Shown here: positions 20,474 to 34,213 of the stretch, piece after piece
Layout: every line of letters starts with the position of its first letter
Position numbering within the stretch: the stretch's first letter is position 1
Origin: Polysphondylium violaceum
Lineage: Eukaryota; Evosea; Eumycetozoa; Dictyosteliales; Dictyosteliaceae
Assembly: GCA_000277445.1 (NCBI GenBank)
Contig: AJWJ01000181.1
Location: 1 to 40,809, forward strand
Reading direction: 5' to 3'
Length of the DNA: 40,809 bases
The notes under the pieces: generated by a model
Seen by the model: the letters and a program-made list of their open reading frames with translations, nothing else
Databases searched by the model: none
What the model was told of the DNA's origin: nothing
Made by a program: the position numbers and the translations under genes

Positions 20474-21438
20474 CTCTTGAACTAAAACTCTATGGGCTTC
20501 TTTAATAAATTCTAAAAAGTTTGTTCCCATTAATGAAAGACAAAATACACAAATATCAATAGATTCATTCTTTAGTGGTAAATTTGCAATATCACATGCT
20601 GTAACTTTATCATTAACTGCTATTAAATCAAATGATTGAACATTATGTTTTTTAGATAGGTTTTCGGCTAATTTAGCCTCTCCACATCCTAAATCTGCTA
20701 TTTTTTTCTTTTCTTTAATTTTTCTAATTTATATAAAGTTAATAATCTATTAGGGTAAACTTGGTTCCAATAAAGAATAATTACTTTAAATCTTCAATAA
20801 TTAAATCTAAAGGATTAAGGGGCCAATGTTCAACTTGGGATTTAAATCCGCTATGATACTATAAATAATAATTGTTGTGTTAATACCATCAATATTATAA
20901 TACTAATAGTACTACATACTTGATCAAAAAGAGAAGGATCTTCTTTAAATTCTTTAAACATTTCTTTACTATCTGAAACATATAATCTTTCATTTAGCCA
21001 TCTAAATCTGCTTCCTTTTAATTGATTATCCATTTCTTCTTGAAGATTTGAGAGTTTAGCTTTATCATTTCCGACACTGCCACTCTTGTTACTGTCTGAA
21101 GGTTTAGGATTCTAATTGGTATAGGAGGTATTAATATCTATTTATAATAAATCAATCAATCAATCAATCAATTATTGATTGTTTACCCAAAGATTATATT
21201 TCTCTGAATCTTCATTTTTGGGAGTTTCTATAGACTCTATAGTTTTTGTTTTATAATTTTTGTTATTGTCCTTTTCTTGTGTTTGTTTTTTGTTATTATT
21301 GTTATTATTGTTTGTAACAACTGGTTTCTTTGTGTTATTCTGTGATTTAACAACTTGAAGCTTTGAGATGTTTTTTTTAAAATTGGTTTTTTTCTTTTCA
21401 ACAATTTTATCTTTTTTAACTGGGGCCTTATTCTTCAT
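20143..21438 (-). CDS. rrp8: Ribosomal RNA-processing protein 8 (rRNA m1A methyltransferase)
   Basis: Predicted 338 residues from five exons: 21438-21187, 21111-20920, 20858-20785, 20723-20475 and 20392-20143. All junctions are GT-AG and phase-consistent. The N-terminal 80 residues are Lys-rich with an Asn run, which suits a nucleolar protein. The domain begins at about residue 110 with G-S-R-F-R-W-L-N-E, continues with Y-H-S-G-F-K-x-Q-V-x-x-W-P-x-N-P-L-D spanning exons 2-3, and has the SAM-binding motif A-D-L-G-C-G-E in exon 4. The last exon has L-K-I-A-E-I-x-S-R and a basic tail. Rrp8 methylates N1 of an adenosine in large-subunit rRNA in the nucleolus. It ends 148 bp from the convergent F-box gene and shares a 443-bp divergent promoter with the PRELI gene. 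Confidence 0.92.
20445..20471. repeat. (ATA)n microsatellite in rrp8 intron 4
   Basis: Nine or so AAT units inside the intron between the last two rrp8 exons. Confidence 0.8.
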
Positions 21439-21881
21439 CTTTATCTATAATTATCTGGATTGATATCAAATTTAATGAAAAAAAAAAAAAGAATGAAAAA
21501 AACGAACGAATGAAAAAAAATTATTAAAAAAATAAAAAAAATAAAAAAAGGGGAGAGAGTTTTTTACTATGTATATTGATGTTTGTTTTCATTTAATCTC
21601 TTTTGATCTTCCATGTGGTGTTGAGAGATCTATTCAATAATGGTTTTGTGTTTAAATTTTTATTTGAATTTTTCAAGTCCGGTGTCTTTCTTATAACTTT
21701 ACACAATTTTGAAAATATCTAATTTTTTTGAAAAATTTTCCTTACAACGCACAAAAAAATCATATGATTTTTATTTTATTTATTTTTATTTCAAACTTTT
21801 TTTTTTTTATTTTTTTTTTTTTAATTTCAGTTCATACTGTTTTTTTATTTTCTATTATTATATCTCCACTATATATAAAGG
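21439..21881. other. Bidirectional promoter, rrp8/PRELI
   Basis: 443 bp between divergent starts at 21438 and 21882. Poly-A runs lie on the rrp8 side and poly-T runs on the PRELI side. No clear factor site was recognised. Confidence 0.5.
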
Positions 21882-22636
21882 ATGCCAGCCACACATTCAT
21901 TCGAACCATATACATATGAAGTCCCCCTTGACTTTTATTGGAAAGTTTATAACTCTAGATTTCCAAAGCATGAGCTTTTTCCCTTTATTTTAGATTCTGA
22001 AGTTACAGAGCTTATTGTTGAGGAAAATGGAAATGAAAAATCAACAAGAAAAACTAAATTAGATATAGATGCCCCTGGTTGGTTTAAAACTGTAATTATT
22101 TATTTTATTTCAAACAACAGCAAGAATATTCAATCTATATCTCTATATTAATACATTATGATATCAAACACTACCTATAGTTATTTAGTATTCATTATTC
22201 TATATTTATTGAAGAATCATATTATGATAAAGAAAATCAAAAGATTACAATTAAAACTATAAATGAAACACTTAGCTCAAAGGCAAAGATGATTGATATC
22301 ACTGTTTATCAGGTTCATCCAACCAATCCAAATTGGTGTACATTCACTCAAACAGGTACTGTTGAATTACTCGTATCAGTTTTAGGTTTCCAAAAAAAGA
22401 TTGAAAAGTATGTTTTGGATTTATACAAGAGTAGATATGATGAGTCTAGAGAGTTGGATAAGAAAATGATTGAACGTTATAAACAAGATGTTGAGGCAAA
22501 AAACAATAGTAGCAACAACAACATCCAAAACAATTGTAGTAATAGTAGTGAAAATAATACCAATACAGATACAGCCGTTCAACCAATTCAAAATATTACA
22601 GCAACCTCTGAATCTTCGAGTACTCCAGTTTCATAA
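21882..22636 (+). CDS. PRELI/MSF1-domain protein (mitochondrial lipid transfer)
   Basis: Predicted 221 residues from exons 21882-22091 and 22181-22636, donor GTAATT and acceptor CTATAG. The junction joins G-W-F-K-T to L-F-S-I-H-Y. Residues 1-185 resemble the PRELI/MSF1 (Ups/Slowmo) domain: an early F-x-Y-x-V-P-L-x-x-x-W-x-x-Y-N-S-R-F-P segment, an exon-2 stretch of alternating strands with N-E-T, then N-P-N-W-C-T-F and a C-terminal amphipathic helix ending in basic and acidic residues. PRELI proteins move phosphatidic acid or phosphatidylserine across the mitochondrial intermembrane space (family knowledge). The last 35 residues are Asn/Ser/Thr-rich. Which lipid it carries cannot be told. The call rests on overall pattern rather than a single motif. 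Confidence 0.75.
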
Positions 22637-22967
22637 TGATTGAATTTCAAAAACAACAATAACAAAAAGAACAACAAAGACAACATCATTTATTAATACC
22701 ATTTAAATTGTATATACAAAGTTAATCTTCCAATAAAATGAAGAAGGATCAAATATTTGTAATTCTATTCTTTTTTTATCTATAAATAGTTTTTTTTTTT
22801 TTAGTTCTAGATTTTTAATTTTTTTGAGATCACATAAATAAAAAGATTTTAGAGTTTCCTTTTATGAAAAAAAAAAAACAAATATATATTCATCATTTAT
22901 TTATATTTCTCTCTATATATATATATATATATAATCTTTTATTATATATTTATATTAAAATGAAGAC
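22637..22967. other. Convergent intergenic region
   Basis: 3' flanks of the PRELI and SND1 genes, with AATAAA strings and a TATATA dinucleotide run at about 22913-22933. No gene. Confidence 0.5.
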
Positions 22968-25894
22968 TTATTTTCTACCTTTACCACCTCTACCTTTTTT
23001 AAATCCACCACGTGGGAATTCATCTTCATCATCACTACCAATATCACCATTTCTAAAGATACCTCTTCTTTCTTTTTTAGCTTTATTTTCATCTTCTTGG
23101 AGTTTGGTAGCCACAGCGCTCTTTATGCCAAAGTTACGATCAATTTTAACCAAACCATTGCTCAACAATTCACCATTGATCATACCTTGTTTGTCTTGGA
23201 GGGTGACAAAAGTAGAGCCACTTTCCTCTTTAACAATGTCGACAGACACACTGAGACCAGTGAATTGATCATTCAAGAAATCAATGGCATCGAGATTAAT
23301 GTCTTCATTGGATGATTGTTTGACAAATGCTAAATTAACCAAAGAGGCAACTGGTGGCAAGGCCAAGAGTTTACCAGAGAGTGGACGAATACGGGCAGAG
23401 GATTGTGATTGATCAATTTCTTCATTGTCACCAAAATCAACCAAAAACAATTTGATCTTTGAGTCTGAAGACTTGATTTTGGCTCTATACCATTTTTCGT
23501 CTTGGGCAGATTTGTATTTAACCAAATCGCCAGCCTTTGGACTGAAAGCGACAGCGGAACCTTCATCATTGGCCAAGTTTTCCAAAATGTCTAAAATGTC
23601 GTTGTTTTTAGAGTTTTCATATTGAATGTAGAGTTGAGTTGGTGAAACAATGGTTCTAACGATGGCTTTGCCAGTCTCTGCCTTTAATTGTTTGAGTTTT
23701 TCCTCTTCGGCAGCCTTGAGTTGATCAGCAGCACGTTGTTCAGCTAGTGGATCATAGTCTTTCCACATATTTAAACGAGAAGATTTGGCTTTATCTTCGG
23801 CGTCGGCAAATGCTTTGGCTTCAGACAATCTATTCATTGGATCGTATATAGAGGCAAAACCCATTTCAACGAGGTTGAGAGCAAAGTTTTTGTTTCCATA
23901 ATAGAGGTTACCAATAAAGTTGCCACCCTTGTCAATGTCGTCAATTTGAATAGAGACATCGTGTTGATGGAGATGTTCACGAGAGTAGGCCAATGCTTGG
24001 TTAGAGAGGACTTCGTTTTCATCTCTTTTTGGGACTCTAACACCAGAGAGTGAAAAGTTGATCATACAACTCTCTTTCTCGACGAATAACTTTACTCTTT
24101 GGGCAGAGAATACATAATCTACAACGGCTGGTAAAATGATACCACGAATGTGTGGCAAGAGCTTTTGGGCTTTGGCCTTGAGTGACTTGTCATCTGAACT
24201 TACATCATTAATATTTAAAACAGGAGCAGTGTCTTTGTTTGAAAAGAGACCGGCATTCTTTTTCTTGGCTTTGGCTTCGGCAGTGACCAAGGCTTCATAG
24301 TCGACGGCTCTATTGTCGGCACCTTTGTGTTCGGTGAGTTTGGCAAGACCAGCTTCGACAAGACCCAAAGAGACATTACCTTTGCCAAGATAGATACTGT
24401 AAAATGGTTTCTCGGCGAGATCAACACCTTCAGACTTGATGGTTGGACGAACAAAATCCAATTTGGCAGTGACTCTTTGACCAATGAGTCTCTTTCTCAA
24501 CCACTCTTTGGCTTCATAGGCCCAATATCTTTCAAATCTAATGGCTTGTTGTTTTTCTTTGGGTTGTTGATTCTCATTATCTGTTGGTTTGCTGAGATTT
24601 GGTACTCTAACACTGGCAAGTGCAAGTTTATATTCAACTCTACTGTCAGAGATAATACCAATTTGACCAGCATTTCCAATCTCTACGACTTTTCCGTGAA
24701 TTTCTTGTGGATATGGATCAGAAGAGCTTGGGGTGGAGCTAAAGTTTTGCCAGATTCTGAGTTTGGCATCTCTGGCAGCTTGTTCGGCATTCTTGAGTGT
24801 GACTTGGTCAGGGGCACTACGAGTGGAGCCACTCCATGCAACATAGGATCCCAAACCATTCTTTAACAATTCACAGGCAACATCTCTTTCCAAACAAATG
24901 ACGGTACCATAGAGATTACCTTGTTTATCAAATGTATCTAAAGTCAATTGAACGTCTCTGTGTAAAAGATTCTTCATGATAAAGGTTTCAGCCTCTACAG
25001 CAAATGCTTCTGGTTGCATTGTGCCACTGGCATCCTTTCTGTAACCTGGACATTGGACACCAGATAGTTGAATGGTGAATGAATGGAAGGATGGTACAAT
25101 AACGACTCTATAACTTGCTGCATTTCTAATTTGTTCAACAACTGCACTCAATGGTTTACCCTTTAATTTGTTGAATAAATCAAATGCATTTAATGTATGA
25201 ATTGGACGAATTGAATTATTGATTGCAATTGGATTCTTGTTATGAATACCCAATTCTCTGGAAATTGCTTCACTTTCTAATTCAATTAAATTTAAATATT
25301 CTCTGTATATGTATTTAATGTTGTAGTTATTGTTTAAAAAGTATTAATAACTAACTGATAATAACTAATAATATTAAATAGTACATACGGTTTCTTATTT
25401 TCTTTACCTGAAGCAGATCTAAATAATGAAGCAAAACCAGATGAAATCATTTGTTTATTTAAACTGTTTTCTAAATCACTCTCTAAATAGCAGGTAATGT
25501 ATTTCTTACCAGTTGGTGCAACATAATCAACATAAAAGTGTACTTTTTTACCAATACATAATTTTCTTAAATATTCTCTGCTTTCCCATGCAAATGGCTA
25601 AATCATATTCATATTAATATGATTATTCATCATTTTTAATATTATTACAATAATAATAAACAACAAACATACAGTATCTTTAGTGGCAGGTTTATCATTA
25701 GTACCATGGAAACCAAGTCTTGGTACAGTGAGATGTGATAAATTGTATTCTTGTTTTGGGGCATCAAGAGTCTTTAAATCTTGAATGACAAGTGAATCAC
25801 CTGAATTTACAGATCTTACAACACCAACAGTTGGAAGTTGTGGTTGAATTTGTGATGTAACATTTGATGTGGTGTTTGATGTAGTACTTGACAT
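22968..25894 (-). CDS. snd1: Tudor staphylococcal nuclease (Tudor-SN, p100)
   Basis: Predicted 921 residues from exons 25894-25673, 25597-25389 and 25302-22968, introns starting GTATGT. Four tandem staphylococcal-nuclease-like domains fill about residues 25-660, each with the strand pattern ending in Gly-rich V-R-V-P or L-V-E-x-G-x-A. A Tudor domain follows at about 725-790 (D-L-V-K-Y, W-Y-R-A-K-I, V-D-F-G-D-N-E-E-I-D), embedded in a fifth, split SN domain. The C-terminus is a Gly/Arg/Lys tail. Length and order match SND1 in animals, plants and amoebae. The protein binds RNA, is found in RISC, spliceosome and stress-granule contexts, and cleaves some inosine-containing or small RNAs (family knowledge). 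Exon 3 uses many C- and G-ending codons, suggesting high expression. The N-terminal 20 residues are Ser/Thr/Asn-rich. Confidence 0.96.
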
Positions 25895-26545
25895 TATACA
25901 GTATTATTATATTTGTTGTTGTTTGAAACACAATATAATATATAGATAAAATCAATAATATGAATAATAAGAGTGTTATTACAGTAAATAAATATAAAGA
26001 AACAAAAAATTAAAAATTAAAAAAAATAAGAGAAAAATTAAAAAAAAATGGATGTTCATTTTTTGCCACACACCAAAAGTTTTTTATGATCATCATCAGC
26101 AAATTTGTGTTGACTTTTTTTTTTTCTCATTTTTGAATTAATTCCTTCGATTGTGTATGAAATTTCTTTTAGAGTTTTTGTTTCTAAACAAGGAATAGGA
26201 ATGACAAAGATAAGATAGCAATATCACATATGAAAATTTGATCTTTACAAATTCTACACTCCAACTTTATTATTATAACTACTATTTATAACCTTTGGAT
26301 TATCACCAAAACCAAAGATATTATTCCTTTTTTGAAATTTGACAAGAACTTTTTGTGCCAAGAAATAACTTTAAGATTTTTATAAATATCTTTCTTCACG
26401 AAGAATTTTTCAAATTTAATTAATTTTGAAAAAGATACTTTTTTTTTCAAGGTTTTTTTTTGGTATTCATTTCTTCTTTCTTTCTTATTCTTATTCTTTA
26501 TTCTAAACACATACAAACACTTTTCTATATATATATTTATACACA
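25895..26545. other. Divergent promoter, snd1 and first small-protein gene
   Basis: 651 bp. AT-rich, with a stretch of higher complexity at about 26050-26300. The 86-codon minus-strand frame at 26286-26546 is Lys/Phe low-complexity sequence and was rejected. A TATATATAT box at about 26525-26540 immediately precedes the small gene. Confidence 0.45.
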
Positions 26546-26740
26546 ATGATCAGAGCAAATACACTTGGCAATGGACCCGGCAAATTGTCATCAAACTATG
26601 TTGGTAAGGAATTCTTTACTAAATTTCGATGACCTACTATTTTTATGTTAACTTTTATGATTATAGACCCCCCAACTCCCCCAACTCCAAACCGTCCTAA
26701 GAAAACCCCATCAAAAGGTGGAAAAGATTTCCTTCTTTAA
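26546..26740 (+). CDS. Small PPTPN-family protein A (43 aa, unrecognised family)
   Basis: Exons 26546-26603 and 26667-26740, phase-1 intron with donor GTAAGG and acceptor TTATAG. The product has a Gly-rich N-terminal part (L-G-N-G-P-G-K), then P-P-T-P-P-T-P-N-R, then basic T-P-S-K-G-G-K-D-F-L-L at the end. No signal peptide, membrane segment or known domain. It is the first of three similarly organised genes on the same strand within 1.2 kb. Its last 20 residues, starting P-P-T-P-N, align without large gaps to the last 20 of protein C. It is less similar to B and C than they are to each other. Function unknown. Confidence 0.7.
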
Positions 26741-26942
26741 TGAATAAAGCCTTTCATACCATATGAGTTAAAATCATTAATTCCTATCACTTTCACATCA
26801 ATTCTCAGATATTTTATTTTGAATTGATTTTGTTTTTTTTTTTTTTTTTACTAATATTTACTCCGCATGCGAAATAATTTTGTTGTTTTTTTTTCTATTC
26901 TCCTTTTTTTTTTTATAAAAAATATAAATTGTAACATACAAA

Positions 26943-27157
26943 ATGTATACTAATAGAGGCTTTCCATTTGGTGAGGGTAGTAATAAGTACAACAAAATTC
27001 CAGTCAGTTCACCACCTACCGCCAGCACCCCTCCTAGTAGTAAATATATATATTTTTTTAGAAAATGACCAATCAATAGTCGTATCATCACTAATCTATT
27101 CCATAATCCATAGAAAACCCAGGTTTCACTGTTCCAGGAAGAGATCGTTTCTTTTAA
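26943..27157 (+). CDS. Small PPTPN-family protein B (46 aa, unrecognised family)
   Basis: Exons 26943-27039 and 27114-27157, phase-1 intron GTAAAT...CATAG. Exon 1 encodes G-F-P-F-G-E-G-S-N-K and P-P-T-A-S-T-P-P-S; exon 2 encodes P-G-F-T-V-P-G-R-D-R-F-F. G-E-G-S-N-K and P-G-F-x-(V/L)-P-G-(R/K)-x-R-F recur in protein C, as does the intron phase and position. Without splicing the frame closes soon after the donor. The protein is basic, Pro/Gly/Ser-rich and has no signal peptide. Its stop lies 42 bp upstream of the conserved 26-nt element. Function unknown. Confidence 0.75.
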
Positions 27158-27509
27158 AAAAACAATGTCTTTTTCATATATTGCTTGAAAAGTAATATTA
27201 TTTATTGTTCAAACAAGATATCAATTCTACTTTTTCTTTTTTTTCCTCCTTTATTGTTTTTTCCTCTGTAATAAATACACCCAAATTTCAGTTAGTTTAC
27301 TCCTTTTTGAAATAACATTTGTTCATCTTTCGTATAAAAAAGTGCCCCCACATGTTCCGAGTTAAAATCTCCAGAAATAGCTGAGAAGATATTTTTGAAT
27401 TTTTTTTGATATTTGCATTGATTTGAAAAAAAAAACAAGGCTTGACACTTTTGCCTCATTATTATTTTTTAGTATCCATTTTCAAATTCTATCTTTTTAC
27501 ACACCAATA
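27158..27509. other. Spacer between small genes B and C
   Basis: 352 bp of AT-rich DNA with the 26-nt shared element at 27199-27224 near its left end and the promoter of gene C on the right. A CCCCCACATG string lies at about 27345-27354. No other gene. Confidence 0.55.
27199..27224 (+). repeat. 26-nt shared 3'-flank element, copy 1
   Basis: Perfect 26-nt match to 27772-27797, with core GTTCAAACAAGATATCAA. It lies 42 bp after the stop of gene B; the other copy lies 52 bp after the stop of gene C. Conservation in sequence and position, while the surroundings have diverged, points to a 3'-UTR or 3'-end signal, or to a duplication younger than the flanks. Confidence 0.8.
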
Positions 27510-27720
27510 ATGCTTCCTCGTAGTTCATTTATAATCCCTCCTTGGGGAGAAGGTAGTAATAAAATAAATATTCTTCCAAGCAACCCCCCCACCCCTAATC
27601 GTATACTATCATTATTTTATCTATAAATGACAATCATTCAAACATGCTAATTCTATCATATATAAAACTCTAGAAAAACCAGGTTTTGACCTTCCAGGAA
27701 AGGGTCGTTTCGGTTTATAA
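27510..27720 (+). CDS. Small PPTPN-family protein C (45 aa, unrecognised family)
   Basis: Exons 27510-27600 and 27674-27720, phase-1 intron GTATAC...CTCTAG. Exon 1 encodes P-P-W-G-E-G-S-N-K and ends N-P-P-T-P-N; exon 2 encodes K-P-G-F-D-L-P-G-K-G-R-F-G-L. It is clearly paralogous to B at both DNA and protein level (GGTAGTAATAA in exon 1, CCAGGTTT...CTTCCAGGAA in exon 2). Basic and Pro/Gly-rich, with no signal peptide or known domain. It runs convergently to spsA, whose stop is at 27900. Function unknown. Confidence 0.75.
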
Positions 27721-27771
27721 ACCTTTTATAGATTATTAGTGTTGAGTGAAATTAATAATAAATAGTAATTA

Positions 27772-27797
27772 TATTTATTGTTCAAACAAGATATCAA
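27772..27797 (+). repeat. 26-nt shared 3'-flank element, copy 2
   Basis: Second copy of the element at 27199-27224, 52 bp after the stop of gene C and about 100 bp from the convergent spsA stop codon. Confidence 0.8.
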
Positions 27798-27899
27798 CAC
27801 TTGAATAATATTCTTTATTTGTAACAACAATATTTTTTGTAAAATAAAAAAAGATATGTATATTTCGGGGGTAATTAAATTGATGTATGTAAAACGAGT

Positions 27900-30528
<2,629 letters not shown>

Positions 30529-32612
30529 ATGGGGAGATATAAATCTAAAATTATCTATCTTCTTTTAATATTGCTTTTATCAAGTAGTACTGTCTTTTCT
30601 CAATCATCATCGTCAGAAGAAGAGGATTCCGTGTCTTATGATTCTGAAGGTGAAAGTGAGAGTGGATCTGATTCTCACCAAGTTGTAGTTCCATGTGCTA
30701 CTTCTTTTTCAGATCCTCTTACTGATACACCAACTAATTTTAAACAATTATTAACTACCAGTACAAATAACCCCTATCCTCAATGCTCTTTGAATTCAAA
30801 TAATGTAAATTTTGACAATTCGGATTCAAGAACTGTGATGAGATTAGCAGTTGATGCTGCTGGTTGTCCAACTGATTGTAATAAGTTAAAGTATTCCTGT
30901 GCTAGAGTAAATTCTATAAGCAGTGAATTATCTTTTGGTTCATACTCTTGTATAATGAGAGTTGCAAAATCTTCAAGTGTTAGTAAGTATTCTTTTTTTA
31001 ATAATTTTATCTTTTATGAATAGAGATACTAATAATAATAAAAATAAATTTAGTCAACGTTTGTTCAATTCAAAATGGAGGTATTGGTGATGGTGCATCA
31101 GAAGTTTATATGAAATATCAATATCCATACTTTACTCTTGGCTACATAACTTTTGGTAAACAAAAAACTGTAATTGATCCAATTAGAAAAGACATTGATA
31201 TCAATGGTTATCATAACTTTACAATTTCATATAGAAATACATCTGTTACCTGGTTTTTGAATGGTTTGGAACTAACTCAACGTGGTGGATCAATCCCAGT
31301 CCCACCAATGAGTTTCTATGCTGCACTTATTCCAGATCCAACCAAAGATTACAATGCCAGTCTTGTAGCTGAAGCTTTAGTAGACACTCTTTCTTATCAA
31401 TCAAGATGTGATCAAATTTATAAATATGATGATTATTCATTAAGATCCATTCCACCATACTACAGAGAAAATTGTACTACCAGTAGAGAAGTAAATATCT
31501 TTAATGATACACTCGATGAAGATTGGCGTTATCTTTGCGATAGTTATACAGCTGTTCCAGATAACACTACTGCTGAATTCCAAAGACATGGAACTGGTGT
31601 TATGGCATTTGAAATTCAACAAGAATCAAAACCATTCAATTTATTAAGTAAAAAATATATACTAATTCGTCAACATAAATACATTACTTTTTGGATCAAT
31701 GGTGGTGTTGACGGTAATCAAGACATAAAATTAGAGTTATACAATACAAAATATAGTACAAGAGGTTCAATTGCTAGTGTTAGTTTAAGTACTTTTCTTA
31801 AAGGTGGCCTTAAACCAAGAACTTGGAATAAAGTAATCATTAGTATGAGGGAATTTCAAGTTAATCCATCCAATATCACCACATTCAATGCATTCTCTTT
31901 CCGTGGTGGTCATGATGAATATATGGGTGTAGTATATATTGATGATATGAAGTTTGCCAATAGCACTGCTTGTATCAATGACAAAGTTGCCTACTATAAG
32001 AATGGTGAATTGCAAAATGGTGCCGATAAAACTTATTCCGCTGGTGCTGTTCGTTTCAATAGTAAAGATACTCCTTATAGAGATGTTTTCAAAAAACCAG
32101 GCAATAGTACTGATACCATTAGTTTCCCAATTATCTCTTCAACTTCTTTAAATCTTAATTTCCAAAATGGTACAATTAAAGCCAATGAATATTATGCGTT
32201 CCAAATTTCATTCTATTACACTCAAACTTCAAGTTATGGCAAATCATCCTCTGAAAGTGATCTTGATATTCCTCCATTGTCCCTCCAAGTTTGCATTCAA
32301 ATAGGTGATGTTTTCCCACCTTGTATTGGTCTCTCTGAATATATGGGTGGTAAATTCCCTTCCGGTGTTTGGGTCAAATTAACTATTCCATTTGGTGATC
32401 TTAGTGCTTGGGACGATGCTGAAATTAGCTCTCTTATAATGAAAACTTCAGAAAATAATTACCAAGGTAAAATGGCTATTGGTTCCATTGAAGTCGGTAA
32501 AAGAGCTGATCCACCAATTAGATCTGATTTAGAATCTATCGCTGTTAAAACTTTACCTTTTAATTTTACTTTAGTTCTTTCCTTATCTTTATTATTGTTT
32601 TTAATTTTATAA
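30529..32612 (+). CDS. Secreted, probably GPI-anchored GH16-like (concanavalin-fold) protein
   Basis: Predicted 670 residues from exons 30529-30982 and 31054-32612, intron GTAAGT...TTTAG. Signal peptide at 1-25, then a Ser/Glu/Asp-rich stretch to about 48. Residues about 55-290 resemble the beta-jelly-roll of GH16 glycoside hydrolases and related lectins, notably G-Y-H-N-F-T-I-S-Y-x-x-x-S-V-T-W-F-L-N-G, which parallels H-x-Y-x-x-x-W-x-x-x-x-I-x-W-Y-V-D-G. The E-x-D-x-E catalytic motif of GH16 is not apparent, so a binding role is more likely. Residues about 300-480 form a second sandwich-like unit ending V-V-Y-I-D-D-M-K-F, as in carbohydrate-binding modules. Many N-x-S/T sites are present. 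The C-terminal 15 residues are purely hydrophobic with nothing after, typical of a GPI signal. Fold calls are tentative. Confidence 0.75.
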
Positions 32613-32965
32613 AAAAAATTAAGTTTAATAAATCTTTCATATTCATTATAATAACGAATAATTTAACTCGTTTATTCTTTAAAGATAATCTCAATAGGTG
32701 AACAAAAACTAAATTTGAACATATAACTAGTAAATAAAAAGGTATTATAATTTCATAATCATACTAAAAGTATACATTATGTTTCTATGTTTTCAAATAT
32801 ATTGCCCAAGGAAGGAAATGATTTTATTGTATTTGATGAATAAAATATCGATTTGAATATGATATATACCTTGCTAATTAGGCATTTCCAATTCTGTTTT
32901 TCGAAATAATTCAATATCTTTTGTCTAAAATCTGATATCTAAATTATCCTTAAAGAGAAAATTAG

Positions 32966-32981
32966 TTTTGAATGCTCAACT
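32966..32981 (+). repeat. Dispersed repeat A, copy 1
   Basis: TTTTGAATGCTCAACT, identical to 34214-34229, with similar bases on the left (GAAA-TT-G). Part of the decayed repeat region. Confidence 0.6.
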
Positions 32982-33103
32982 GTAGAGTTGGTCATTAATG
33001 GTTACATCATTTAAAGAATCATCTTTTATTCTATTATTAAAATATGAAAATTTTATAGAAATATAAATATTCATTCTATTTATTTATTTTGTAAAATTGT
33101 AAA

Positions 33104-33181
33104 ATAAATACACTTAAATAATATTAAATATATAGATAAGAATGCAAAGATTAATTGAGATAAAGATTAGTTTAAAAATAG
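33104..33181 (+). repeat. Diverged copy of the terminal foldback interior
   Basis: Shares ATAAATACAC-TAAATAATATTAAA, AGATAAGAAT and ATAAAGATT-GTTTAAA, in the same order, with 40702-40783 inside the foldback element. The GC-containing outer arms are not present here. Confidence 0.5.
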
Positions 33182-33259
33182 TGAATAAAATACAAACCTT
33201 TTATAAGATATTACACTGAAAAGGTAGCATTAGTAAGAGATTTTTAAAGATTATTCATT

Positions 33260-33284
33260 TTGTGTATTCATCATTTATTCCAAC
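33260..33284 (+). repeat. Dispersed repeat B, copy 1
   Basis: Matches 34166-34190 at 24 of 25 positions (core TTGTGTATTCATCAT then ATTCCAAC). Confidence 0.65.
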
Positions 33285-34165
33285 CTTTAATACCACCTTA
33301 GTCATTGTTACTAAATCATTGTTGAATTAATAATGGGATTGATCCTATTATTTGTTAGAGGGTTTTGTGACAAGGACATAAACTATATATAATAAAATAT
33401 TGAGATTTAAAATTATAGATATAGATTAAAAAATCGACTAATGAATTCATTGGGTATTTATAGTTTTTATTGTTCTTTAAAAATAAAATCTAAAAATTAA
33501 TTTTAATAATTAATTTTTAATATAATTAATTTTTACCTGGAATTGAGTCAGTTGGAAAATGATAGATTTATCGAGATCATAGTGATAGATCAGATATATT
33601 TTCATCAATAAAATCTACGAATAATTCTTTGTTTTCATTACAATTGTTTTGTAGTAGATACACATCAACTCATCATATATTCATTGATGAATTGACAGCA
33701 ATCTTATTTTATATATTAAATTTCACATCTCAAAAGTGGGAAATTTAATTGTAAAAATCATTTTTATGAAAATTATATATATGATTAAAAAATAAATATT
33801 ATATTCATCCTTTCATCATTTTAAAGAATCATCTCTTTATTCTAATATTTATATATGTATATGCTTTATTAATTCACATGGTAAACCTCACCACCCCTTT
33901 ATAAATACTACCATATTGTAATAGGAATAAATAACCCTATTAATGAAAAATAATCATCTCTAGAATTGAACTCATTTGTGGTCAATCCATGATTAACAGG
34001 AAAAAGATTTTAAGATCTTTTGTAAAAAAAAAATTTGGAAAAACATTTTCATGATGTTTTCTTCTTCATCATAAAGATACATAGCATTATATAGATTTTT
34101 CTCATTAGATTATTTAGTTCATTAGAGGATTGAGTTTTGTGTACATTTAGTGTATCTCGTCTCAC

Positions 34166-34190
34166 TTGTGTATTCATCATTCATTCCAAC
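34166..34190 (+). repeat. Dispersed repeat B, copy 2
   Basis: 24 of 25 positions identical to 33260-33284. The copies of repeats A, B and C appear in a different order in the two halves of the region. Confidence 0.65.
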
Positions 34191-34213
34191 AAATACCAAC
34201 GACAGAAATTGGT

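Noticed and set aside
26286-26546. 86-codon minus-strand frame upstream of small gene A
   Set aside because: Lys/Phe-rich low complexity in a promoter region between divergent genes.
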